From assembly GCF_013488205.1 (NCBI RefSeq), contig NZ_CP040908.1, forward strand, positions 2,209,876 through 2,273,875: 64,000 nt of DNA. Reading direction: 5' to 3'. Positions within the stretch are counted from its first letter, which is position 1, and each line of letters starts with the position of its first letter. Positions 10,455 through 17,710 of this stretch are shown here, piece after piece. The notes under the pieces are model-generated. The model was given only the letters and a program-made list of their open reading frames with translations. It ran no database searches and was not told where the DNA came from. Origin of the DNA: Empedobacter falsenii. Lineage in GTDB: Bacteria; Bacteroidota; Bacteroidia; Flavobacteriales; Weeksellaceae. The position numbers and the translations under genes were made by a program.

Positions 10455-10932
10455 TCTACATTTTTGAAATAACTATTTTACCATTCTCAATTTACAACCA
10501 GCTACTACGAAAAAATTGTAAACTTTAACTCCTATTAGTGTTTCATGAAAAGACAATTTAAAAACAATTTAAATAATTACAATTCAATATTTTAATACAA
10601 TTCACTCCACATACTTGGAATGCGACTGATAAGCAAACTAATCAAGTTAGAGCTAGTTTTATACAAGATATTCATCATTATTTTGGATGGTATAATAACG
10701 TAATCGAACTTTGACAAATAAATAAGGTGTTGAAAATCTGGCGAATGAAATTGCGAAAAAGTTCAAAGATTACAAAATCATTCTTTTCTGAATATAATGC
10801 AGAAACTAATCTTAAAAGAAAAATCATTTCAGATAAAATTATTTGGAACTATGATACAAAATATAAAACTTCTCAAAAAGAAGCCACTACGAAAGATATT
10901 CATGTGGAACTTTAATGAGAAATAATATAATA
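10455..10932. other. non-coding stretch with probable decayed gene fragments
   Basis: No intact gene is supported. On the plus strand one frame encodes protein-like text ending FIQDIHHYFGWYNNVIEL with a TGA at about 10712. About 12 bases later a second frame gives VENLANEIAKKFKDYKIILF and stops, while a neighbouring frame runs on to 10915 with a lysine-rich product. Successive frames with plausible composition suggest remains of one or more broken genes rather than functional small proteins. I do not recognise the family. Confidence 0.4.
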
Positions 10933-10965
10933 AAAAAGGCTTAAAATTAATTTTTAAGCCTTTTT
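10933..10965. terminator. bidirectional hairpin terminator
   Basis: Fourteen-base arms AAAAAGGCTTAAAA and TTTTAAGCCTTTTT around a 5-base loop. It ends 17 bases before the stop of the minus-strand gene at 10983 and can act on both strands. Confidence 0.85.
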
Positions 10966-10982
10966 CAAAATAATCATATAAG

Positions 10983-11987
10983 TTATTTCCAAATATATTT
11001 TTCACCTAACCCTAGTGTAGATTTTATAATATAATTACCTTCATCATTTTTCTCTGTAAGAACTAAAATTGGATAATATTCTCCAGCAGGTACTAGTTTT
11101 GTAATGTTAGAAGTAAAAGTTAGCTTTTCTGCCTTAGTATTTCCAGAAATCGGAAATATATCGAAGTTTAATAATTCAAAACCATCTATTTCTTTTGCAT
11201 CTGAAATATTTTGTTTTGAAAAATAAACCAATAACTTTAACTTATTTGTTGGTTTTGACCCTAAATTTTGAATAGAATTATTGATTCCATCTACGGTAAC
11301 CATCAAAGTATTAAAATCAATTTCTAACTTCCAAACGCCTGATAATTTTACTTTTCTATTTGCATTTTCTATATCTAAAGAACTCTCAACAGGTGTGTAT
11401 ATATCTGATAAAGTAGCGTCTATATTCTTTGTAGAAGCTAAAGTATTATCATTTGTAACCTGAGGTAATTCTACATTCTTTACAACTTTATCAATTAATA
11501 TATTATTAGATTCTAAAGAAATTTTATTACTCAAAACTTTATAATTCAAAATAGAACCAGATTCTTTTTCTTTCAATAACAAAATTGGTGTATAATCTCC
11601 TTGTGATAAGGCTTGTACATCAGATCCTTTGAATGTTACAATCACATTATTGAAACTAGTTCCGTTACCTTCTAAATTCCCTAATTGTGCATTTGTATTG
11701 ATTTTATTCGGTAAATTATATAAATCTACAGATGTTTTTGATGGAGCAAAATATAAATCAAGAAATAAAGTCTGACTTGTTTTGTTTGAATAATTTGTCA
11801 ATTTTCCTCCAGAAATTTTATAGTTAGATGTATTTCCGTCGTTAGAAATTTTCCATATTCCTTCAAAAGAATAATCTTTATTAATCGTTGTTGGTAAATT
11901 AGTAATGTTTATACTATCTTGTTGAGCAGCAACAAAACTACTCGCCATAACAGTTGTGGTTAAAAATAGTTTAGTAAAAATATTCAT
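10983..11987 (-). CDS. secreted hypothetical protein with two repeated beta domains
   Basis: A 334-residue protein with a signal peptide (about residues 1-21, ending VAAQQ). Two copies of a roughly 110-residue unit follow. Each starts with a GIWKI/GVWKL strand and ends with DYTPILLLKEK in copy 1 or EYYPILVLTEK in copy 2, and each has LFLDLYF or LKLLVYF in the middle. The spacer between them (about 155-205) is rich in polar residues. This suggests an internally duplicated beta-sandwich exposed in the periplasm or on the surface. I recognise no family. The gene stands alone between two terminators or promoters. Confidence 0.7.
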   Translation of the reverse strand: MNIFTKLFLTTTVMASSFVAAQQDSINITNLPTTINKDYSFEGIWKISNDGNTSNYKISGGKLTNYSNKTSQTLFLDLYFAPSKTSVDLYNLPNKINTNAQLGNLEGNGTSFNNVIVTFKGSDVQALSQGDYTPILLLKEKESGSILNYKVLSNKISLESNNILIDKVVKNVELPQVTNDNTLASTKNIDATLSDIYTPVESSLDIENANRKVKLSGVWKLEIDFNTLMVTVDGINNSIQNLGSKPTNKLKLLVYFSKQNISDAKEIDGFELLNFDIFPISGNTKAEKLTFTSNITKLVPAGEYYPILVLTEKNDEGNYIIKSTLGLGEKYIWK

Positions 11988-12093
11988 AGGTTATATTTTA
12001 AGCTTTCTCACAAAAATAAGAATTTTATTTACAAAAAGTGTTTAAAATCGGATATTTTAAAATTTATATGCAAACTATTAATTTTTGATTAAT

Positions 12094-12101
12094 TAATTTT
12101 G
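12094..12101 (+). promoter_or_regulatory. TAnnTTTG -7 element for the WG-repeat gene
   Basis: TAATTTTG matches the Bacteroidota -7 consensus. It ends 17 bases before the ATG at 12119, a normal short leader. Confidence 0.55.
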
Positions 12102-12118
12102 CGTCGAATTATAGAATC

Positions 12119-12931
12119 ATGACTAAAATATCACCAAAAGATACAGACCAGTTTGACAATTTTGTTCACAAAGAAACAACGACATTTGAAGATTTAACTG
12201 TTTTCGATCGCAATAATTTGGCACCAATATCTATTGATAATCAATTTGGTTTAATAGATAAAGAAGGAAATGTGATTATTCCGTTCGAATATCAAAAACT
12301 TGTACTTACAACTGTTAATGCCTACAGCGCGCAAAAAGAGAATAAGTGGGGAATTATAACAAAATCTAACCAAATTTTGATTCCGTTCGAATATGATTTA
12401 ACGAGTGATTTTATTGAGAATATTTGTGCTGTAAAAAAAGACGAAAAATGGGGTTTTATTGATTTATTAAATCAAGTTGTGATCCCGTTCGAATATGATG
12501 GTTGTACAGATTTTAGAGCTGGTTTAGCTGGAGTTGAAAAAGATGGGAAATGGGGAATGATTGATAAAAATAATCAATTGATTATAGCTTATCAATACGA
12601 ATATTTAACACCTGTCGATCAAAATTTTGCCACTTTTGGAGAAGCTACTTCACTAAAAATTGAGCGTCCAGATATATTAGCTTATTTTCCATATTTCTTA
12701 TCAAAAGAGAATTATTTGATGCATTTTGGTTTAATTTCTACCAAAAACGAACGAATTTTAAGTCCAATTTCTGAATTACCTATTTTGGAAAGCTTCGAAA
12801 ATCAAGCTGTTATTCGTCAAAATTATCAATTAGGTTACTTAAAAGATGGAAAAGATTTTGTGAAATTTGAACAATTTACAATCGATCCGTACGAAGAAAA
12901 AATCTTAACTCAATTAGGGGTAATGAAATAA
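12119..12931 (+). CDS. WG-repeat protein
   Basis: The 270-residue protein contains four clear WG-type repeats, spaced roughly 35 residues apart: FGLIDKEGNVIIPFEY, WGIITKSNQILIPFEY, WGFIDLLNQVVIPFEY and WGMIDKNNQLIIAYQY. Each pairs a WG/FG turn with an aromatic end, as in the WG_beta_rep family. A weaker copy lies near FGLISTKNERIL. There is no signal peptide, so it is probably cytoplasmic. WG-repeat proteins are thought to be binding scaffolds, and the function here is unknown. It is a single-gene unit between a promoter and a strong terminator. Confidence 0.85.
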   Translation: MTKISPKDTDQFDNFVHKETTTFEDLTVFDRNNLAPISIDNQFGLIDKEGNVIIPFEYQKLVLTTVNAYSAQKENKWGIITKSNQILIPFEYDLTSDFIENICAVKKDEKWGFIDLLNQVVIPFEYDGCTDFRAGLAGVEKDGKWGMIDKNNQLIIAYQYEYLTPVDQNFATFGEATSLKIERPDILAYFPYFLSKENYLMHFGLISTKNERILSPISELPILESFENQAVIRQNYQLGYLKDGKDFVKFEQFTIDPYEEKILTQLGVMK

Positions 12932-12960
12932 AAAAAGAGCTTTTCTGAAAGCTCTTTTTT
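12931..12960. terminator. hairpin terminator between convergent genes
   Basis: AAAAAGAGCTTT and AAAGCTCTTTTT pair around a short TCTG loop, with A and T runs on both sides. It serves the WG-repeat gene and the minus-strand GNAT gene ending at 12966. Confidence 0.88.
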
Positions 12961-12965
12961 ATTAT

Positions 12966-13532
12966 CTATTGTTTTGGTTTGTATTGCATATGTTCATGAT
13001 TTTCGTTCATCAACATTTTTTCTCCAACCACTTCAAAACCTTTTCTTTCGTACAATTTCTTTGCATTCGGGTTTGTAAAGTCAACCAATAAACCTAATGT
13101 TTTGCCTTGCTTATTTCCTATTTCATCAATCAAATAATCCAATATTTTAGAACCTATTCCTTTTCCTCTAAAATCTTCGGAAACTGCAATGGTATCAATA
13201 TATATTTCACCTGCTTGTGTTTCATCTTGCGGATGAATAATTTGGTTATAATCATTTTTCAATAATTCTAAAACAGGTTTTCGAAGTTCTTCTAATTTTC
13301 CTCCATCATAAAAAGTTGTTGTTCCAGCAAATTGCTTATCATATTCTACAACAACTGTATTTTGATAACTATATTGATTTTCTTCTTGTTCAATTAATTT
13401 TTTCAAGAAGTTAACTCCTTCTTCATAATCTGTTTTTCCGATAAAATCATAAACGATTTTATCCATTGCTAACATCATCAATTTTGCAATTGATAACGCA
13501 TCTGTCTTTGTTGCTTGTCTAAAATTTAACAT
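12966..13532 (-). CDS. GNAT family N-acetyltransferase
   Basis: This 188-residue protein has a typical acetyl-CoA loop DFRGKGIGSKIL (about residues 132-143), preceded by IDTIAVSE and followed by LLVDFTNPNAKKLYERKGFE, where the Asn/Tyr pair fits the GNAT C-terminal motif. The N-terminal half (FRQATKTDALSIAKLMM) is the usual substrate side. It is likely cytoplasmic; the acetyl acceptor is unknown. A terminator for the upstream lipoprotein gene lies between the two, so this gene is probably transcribed on its own. Confidence 0.87.
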   Translation of the reverse strand: MLNFRQATKTDALSIAKLMMLAMDKIVYDFIGKTDYEEGVNFLKKLIEQEENQYSYQNTVVVEYDKQFAGTTTFYDGGKLEELRKPVLELLKNDYNQIIHPQDETQAGEIYIDTIAVSEDFRGKGIGSKILDYLIDEIGNKQGKTLGLLVDFTNPNAKKLYERKGFEVVGEKMLMNENHEHMQYKPKQ

Positions 13533-13538
13533 AAAAAA

Positions 13539-13562
13539 TAGCCTTGAGATTTCTCAAGGCTA
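13539..13562 (-). terminator. terminator of the repeat-rich lipoprotein gene
   Basis: Arms TAGCCTTGAGA and TCTCAAGGCTA around a 2-base loop. On the minus strand the hairpin is followed by a run of T, 24 bases beyond the lipoprotein stop. Confidence 0.82.
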
Positions 13563-13585
13563 AGTTAGCAATAATTATTTTGAAA

Positions 13586-14113
13586 TTATTTCGCTTTTAA
13601 TTTATCTAACGTATTGTTATATCCTTCTTTTGCTTTTTCTCCAGCTTCTTTCGCTTCTGCTTTCACATCTTTTGCAGCCGCATTAATATCAGCTTTTGCG
13701 TCTTTTGCAGCTGTATTAATATCTTCTTTTGCTTGATTAGCTTTTGCATCTACTTTGTCTACTGCATTATTCACTCCATCTTTTACATCTTGAGCAGCAT
13801 TATTTACAGCAGCTTTTGCATCAATCCACGCTTTATTAGCATCGTCATAAGCTTTTTGCGCAGCTTCTGTTGCAGCTTTATCACCTTTCGCTTTTGCTTC
13901 ATCTAAAGCTTTTTTTGCTTCATCTACTTTCGCTTTTGCATCAGTTTCTGATAATGTAGTTGTTGTAGTTGTCGTTTCTTTGATAACAGCCGTAGAGTCG
14001 TTCGCTAATGAATCTACAGTTACATTAGTTTCAGTTGTTTTTGAAGTTTCTTGTTTACAAGAAGTAGCAAATGATAATGAAGCAACTGCCACTAATACAA
14101 ATAATTTTTTCAT
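13586..14113 (-). CDS. Ala/Lys-rich helical repeat lipoprotein
   Basis: The 175-residue protein has a lipoprotein signal with SFATSC (Cys19), a Thr-rich linker and then about 110 residues made almost wholly of Ala, Lys, Asp and Glu. Recurring units such as AAKDAKADINAAAKDVKAEA and AKEAGEKAKEGY have an 11-residue feel, like the amphipathic helices of LEA and apolipoprotein-like proteins. It is probably a periplasmic, membrane-anchored helical rod. A stress-protective role is a guess from composition. A terminator follows and the gene stands alone. Confidence 0.75.
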   Translation of the reverse strand: MKKLFVLVAVASLSFATSCKQETSKTTETNVTVDSLANDSTAVIKETTTTTTTLSETDAKAKVDEAKKALDEAKAKGDKAATEAAQKAYDDANKAWIDAKAAVNNAAQDVKDGVNNAVDKVDAKANQAKEDINTAAKDAKADINAAAKDVKAEAKEAGEKAKEGYNNTLDKLKAK

Positions 14114-14235
14114 AGTTGTTTATTTAATTGTTTTAATAATAGAATCAATTCTAACAATTTTAATACCAAATTGCGAACGATTATTGAATTAAAATTAAAT
14201 CTTTTCAGAAAATAAAACAAGATTTTTATAAATAA

Positions 14236-15060
14236 TTATTGATTAGAAGCACTTAACATACGATCATTTCCAGAAATATCTTTGTGGATGATTACATTTT
14301 GATAAAATTTTTGGAATAATTGTTTTGTTTCTTCTCCCAAATATTGATTGATTTCGCAATAAATTTTTCCATTCTCTTTCAAATGATTTTTAGCAAAATC
14401 TATTACTCTTTCATAAAAAATTAAAGCATCATCATTTTCAACAAAAAGTGCCAAATGAGGTTCAAAATTTAAAACATTTTGATGCATTTCTTCTTTTTCA
14501 AGATTTCGGATATAAGGTGGATTTGAAATAATTACATCAAATTTCTGGTTTAATTGAATGTCCTCCAGTAAATTATTATGATAAAAATTTATATTAACTT
14601 TTAAAGTTTCAGCATTTAATTGTGCTATTTTCAAAGCATTTTCAGAAATATCTAATGCAGAAACTTTTGCATTTGGAAATAATTTTGCCAACGAAATAGG
14701 AATACATCCTGTTCCTGTCCCTAAATCAATCATAGAAATATCTTGATTTTGTGCATAATCATTTCTAATTAATTCGATCAATTCTTCCGTTTCAGGACGA
14801 GGAATTAATGTATTCTCATTCACAAAAAAGAAATCATTATAGAAAAAAGCTTTCCCAGTAATATGCTGTATCGGTTGACCTTTTTTTAATTGCTCTAAAT
14901 CTGATAAAATTTCAGTCGTTAATTCAATTTCAACTTGGCTAGATAAATCAAGATTCAACTTATCTTCTACATAAATCATGAAAATATGAGAAGCTTCTTC
15001 TTTATCATATAGTAATTGCAATTTATCTAAAAACAATTGTTTTAGCTCAACTAAAGTCAT
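14236..15060 (-). CDS. prmC: peptide chain release factor N5-glutamine methyltransferase
   Basis: The 274-residue protein methylates the GGQ glutamine of release factors RF1 and RF2, using S-adenosylmethionine. The N-terminal helical domain (about 1-85) ends in LIPRPETEELIE, a family hallmark. The Rossmann methyltransferase domain has MIDLGTGTGCIPISLA (SAM loop), VSALDISENALKIA and the catalytic VIISNPPYIR motif. Length and motifs fit PrmC/HemK closely. It is monocistronic as far as can be seen. Confidence 0.95.
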   Translation of the reverse strand: MTLVELKQLFLDKLQLLYDKEEASHIFMIYVEDKLNLDLSSQVEIELTTEILSDLEQLKKGQPIQHITGKAFFYNDFFFVNENTLIPRPETEELIELIRNDYAQNQDISMIDLGTGTGCIPISLAKLFPNAKVSALDISENALKIAQLNAETLKVNINFYHNNLLEDIQLNQKFDVIISNPPYIRNLEKEEMHQNVLNFEPHLALFVENDDALIFYERVIDFAKNHLKENGKIYCEINQYLGEETKQLFQKFYQNVIIHKDISGNDRMLSASNQ

Positions 15061-15146
15061 TCTGTTAAATTTTTGTAAAGTTAGATTTTATTAATTGAAA
15101 GTGCACGATTCTTGATTTCTAAAAAGTAACCAAAAAATAAATCACA

Positions 15147-15485
15147 ATGAAAATGAATAAATTATTATGTGCTGTTACGATGTTATTTATTAGTCACCTT
15201 TCTTTTGCGCAGATAGAAATTGATGGAAATAATAAAAAATTAACGTTAGATTGTAAGGGACAAAAAGTAGATGTTGGTGGAAGTGGACATGTGATCAATT
15301 TGAAAGGAGATTGTACCAAAGTTGAGATCATGGGAACAAATAATACAATATCTGTTAATAGATTAACTTCTGCTGAATTAGCTGGCGAAGGAAATACATT
15401 ATATTATCGTAAAGCTTTATCTAAAAATGGTAAATTACCTCAAATAATTGAGGGCAATAACAATACAATTATCAAAAAGCAGTAA
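15147..15485 (+). CDS. secreted DUF3060 domain protein
   Basis: This 112-residue protein has a signal peptide ending LSFAQ (about residue 22) and then a short beta-solenoid-like repeat: LTLDCKGQKVDVGGSGHVIN, TKVEIMGTNNTISVN and AELAGEGNTLYYRK. The repeated GxxN/GTNNT turns match the DUF3060 family, small exported beta-helix-like proteins of unknown function. It is probably periplasmic. A hairpin terminator follows 33 bases after the stop. Confidence 0.75.
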   Translation: MKMNKLLCAVTMLFISHLSFAQIEIDGNNKKLTLDCKGQKVDVGGSGHVINLKGDCTKVEIMGTNNTISVNRLTSAELAGEGNTLYYRKALSKNGKLPQIIEGNNNTIIKKQ

Positions 15486-15517
15486 AAATCTTTTCATTTA
15501 TTATGTCTTTAATAGTT

Positions 15518-15558
15518 AGAATCTCTTTCTTAATTGTATTATTAAAGAAAGGGATTCT
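15518..15558. terminator. imperfect hairpin terminator between convergent genes
   Basis: AGAATC pairs with GATTCT and CTTTCTTAA with TTAAGAAAG-like sequence, with one wobble and one bulge. It lies between the DUF3060 gene and the minus-strand EIIC-like gene and has T-rich sequence on both sides. Confidence 0.65.
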
Positions 15559-15573
15559 TTATTATTTTAATAT

Positions 15574-16590
15574 TTAACCCAACTTCATATCTCCGTCTTT
15601 TATCCAGTTTTTCTTTTTCATAAAAATGTAAATCAAATATGAAATAATTGCTGGAGCAATGATTTGTAAAATCAAAATAGAAATTAATATATATGAAGTT
15701 TCATATTTCGATTTCATAGCATTGAAGGTTCCTATTTGTCCAACCAAACCACAAGAACCCATCCCCGATTCTAAAGCTGTATTTTCCATATTGAAATAAA
15801 TAATTGCAATTGGACCAATAATCGCTGAAGCCAAAGTTGGCGGAATCCAAATTTTCCAATTTCTATAAATATTAGGTACTTGTAACATACTTGTTCCTAA
15901 TCCTTGTGCTAAAACACCTTTCAAACCATTATCCTTAAAACTGATTGTTGCAAATCCAATCATTTGCGCACAACAGCCTATTGTTGCAGCACCAGCGGCT
16001 AAACCATCTAACTCTAACATTAGACACAAAGCAGCTGATGAAATTGGTAAAGTCAAAACCATACCAACAATTACAGCAATTACAATTCCCATTATCAAAG
16101 GATTTGAATCGGTAGATAACATAATTATTTCTCCAATCCATTTCATCATTTGTTGAACAGAAGGACCAATGATTTGTGCTAAAATTACTCCAACCAAAAC
16201 AGTAATAATCGGTGTAATGACAATATCTATACGTGTTTCGCTTGCAACCATTTTTCCTACCTCAACCGATACAATTGTCGCTATAAAAACGCCTAAAGGT
16301 CCACCTAATTGATACGCTGCAATTCCTACAACTGCTGACGAAAATAACACCAATTGAGGTGCTCGTAAACTATAGGCAATAGCCAATGCTATCGCAGGTC
16401 CTGTCGCTTGATTTGCAACTGGCCAAACAATATCAGTTAAAAAAGAAACATTTAACTCTTCACCAATGGTTTTCAAAATTGTACCAACCAATAAAGTCGC
16501 AAATAAACCATAAGCCATTGCGCCCATTGCATCGATAAAATATCGTTTTGCAGAAATTTGTATATCTTTTTTGAGTAGGAAATCTTTCAT
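15574..16590 (-). CDS. orphan PTS EIIC-like membrane protein
   Basis: A 338-residue protein with about nine to ten hydrophobic segments. Features such as GTILKTIGEELN, YSLRAPQLVLFSSAVVG, VVGIAAYQLGGPLGVFIAT and GSCGLVGQIGTFNAM match the PTS_EIIC_2 family (putative sugar-binding membrane component). No EIIA, EIIB, HPr or EI gene lies nearby, and classical PTS is rare in Bacteroidota. It may be a PTS-independent transporter or sensor of a small ligand. The function is not established. The gene is single and convergent with DUF3060. Confidence 0.75.
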   Translation of the reverse strand: MKDFLLKKDIQISAKRYFIDAMGAMAYGLFATLLVGTILKTIGEELNVSFLTDIVWPVANQATGPAIALAIAYSLRAPQLVLFSSAVVGIAAYQLGGPLGVFIATIVSVEVGKMVASETRIDIVITPIITVLVGVILAQIIGPSVQQMMKWIGEIIMLSTDSNPLIMGIVIAVIVGMVLTLPISSAALCLMLELDGLAAGAATIGCCAQMIGFATISFKDNGLKGVLAQGLGTSMLQVPNIYRNWKIWIPPTLASAIIGPIAIIYFNMENTALESGMGSCGLVGQIGTFNAMKSKYETSYILISILILQIIAPAIISYLIYIFMKKKNWIKDGDMKLG

Positions 16591-16675
16591 GAATTAATTA
16601 TTCTAGTACAAAGATGAAATAAAATGTTGTATTTATTTTTATTATATTTAATAACTAATCAACTACCTAAGAAAA

Positions 16676-17113
16676 ATGAAAATCAACATATATTTAACAT
16701 TATCAATATTCTTAACTATAATTTCTTGTCAAAAAGAAGATAAAATTTCCGCAAATTTAGATTCTCCTCAAAGGATTATAACTACTCAAGTAAAAGATAC
16801 TATTAAATCGTTAAACATTTTTTATTCAAATAAAAACAATAATATATTAAGAGTTTTTGTTCCAAATAAAAATCAAACTAATTCATATTTTTATTCAGAT
16901 ACTGCAATCGTTTTGAAAATTGAATCTATTTCAAGTTCTAACAAACGAAAATTAGTTGATTTATTACATTTAGATTGGACATATTTAACAATCGATAGCG
17001 CAAGTATTAATGTAAAAACTTTTCAGAATAAACCTTTTTTATTTTTTTCAGCTAAAACTGATTATATGGGTAGAGCAGTCAATATAAAATCTGTCTATTT
17101 TTTGGATGATTAA
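16676..17113 (+). CDS. hypothetical lipoprotein
   Basis: A 145-residue protein with a lipoprotein signal (TIISC, Cys18). The rest is polar and rich in beta-forming residues, without a motif I recognise. Its stop at 17111-17113 overlaps the ATG of the next gene (17106) by 8 bases, so the two are probably translationally coupled and may work together at the membrane. Confidence 0.65.
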   Translation: MKINIYLTLSIFLTIISCQKEDKISANLDSPQRIITTQVKDTIKSLNIFYSNKNNNILRVFVPNKNQTNSYFYSDTAIVLKIESISSSNKRKLVDLLHLDWTYLTIDSASINVKTFQNKPFLFFSAKTDYMGRAVNIKSVYFLDD

Positions 17114-17654
17114 CACGAAAAACATAAAAGAGAATTATAAGCTCACCTACACTGGTTACTTATCTCCTATTTGTGATGAATGTATCAAAGGTGATTTTGA
17201 AAAAAATAATCTCCCTAAAGAAATAGAAAATAGTTTATTAGATTTTGCCAAAACTTCAAGTTTAATATTAAAAAAAACGAATAAAAAAGAAGATACTTAT
17301 AAAGATTATGAAGATAAATGGCAAATGGATAATAATCTAGATGGACATTTCGGAGCAGGAAATCTTGAACCACTACATAAAATTTATTCAACTTATTACA
17401 AAGAGAATTTATTTAAAATTGGAGGTGGTTCTTCTACAAAAATTGAGAATGATGATTATATTATTAATTCTTATTTTAGAGGTAATTTGATTGGATATGA
17501 TAAAAATAAAAAAGTATACTTTCCAATTCTTGTCGAAAGCTGTAGTTATTCATGCGATAAAAAAATTGAGTTTGTAAATTCAAATACAATCAAAATAGAA
17601 TACGAAGATTCAACTGAATATGAAATTGATTTATCAAAAATAATATTCAAATAA
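17106..17654 (+). CDS. hypothetical protein, coupled to the upstream lipoprotein
   Basis: A 182-residue protein without signal peptide, starting in the last codons of the preceding lipoprotein gene. It contains a CDECIKGDF pair of cysteines near residue 20 and an ESCSYSCDKK pair near 140, so a metal site or disulfides are possible. The N-terminal TYTGYLSPICDECIKG could be the mature part of a secreted protein whose signal has been lost, because the text looks extracytoplasmic. I recognise no family. A hairpin follows the stop. Confidence 0.6.
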   Translation: MINTKNIKENYKLTYTGYLSPICDECIKGDFEKNNLPKEIENSLLDFAKTSSLILKKTNKKEDTYKDYEDKWQMDNNLDGHFGAGNLEPLHKIYSTYYKENLFKIGGGSSTKIENDDYIINSYFRGNLIGYDKNKKVYFPILVESCSYSCDKKIEFVNSNTIKIEYEDSTEYEIDLSKIIFK

Positions 17655-17688
17655 AAAAACCTCCGCCAAAATTTAGCGAAGGTTTTTA
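17653..17688. terminator. imperfect hairpin terminator between convergent genes
   Basis: AAAAACCTCCGC pairs with GCGAAGGTTTTT with one mismatch around a CAAAATTTA loop. It sits between the plus-strand hypothetical gene and the minus-strand mutase gene. Confidence 0.7.
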
Positions 17689-17710
17689 CAATATTAAAAA
17701 ATTATATTTC

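Noticed and set aside
10727-10915. 62-residue open frame as a gene
   Set aside because: Lysine-rich, no convincing start region, and it overlaps another short frame; it fits decayed sequence better.
15574-16590. Sugar phosphotransferase system operon
   Set aside because: Only the EIIC-like subunit is present; no other PTS gene is nearby.
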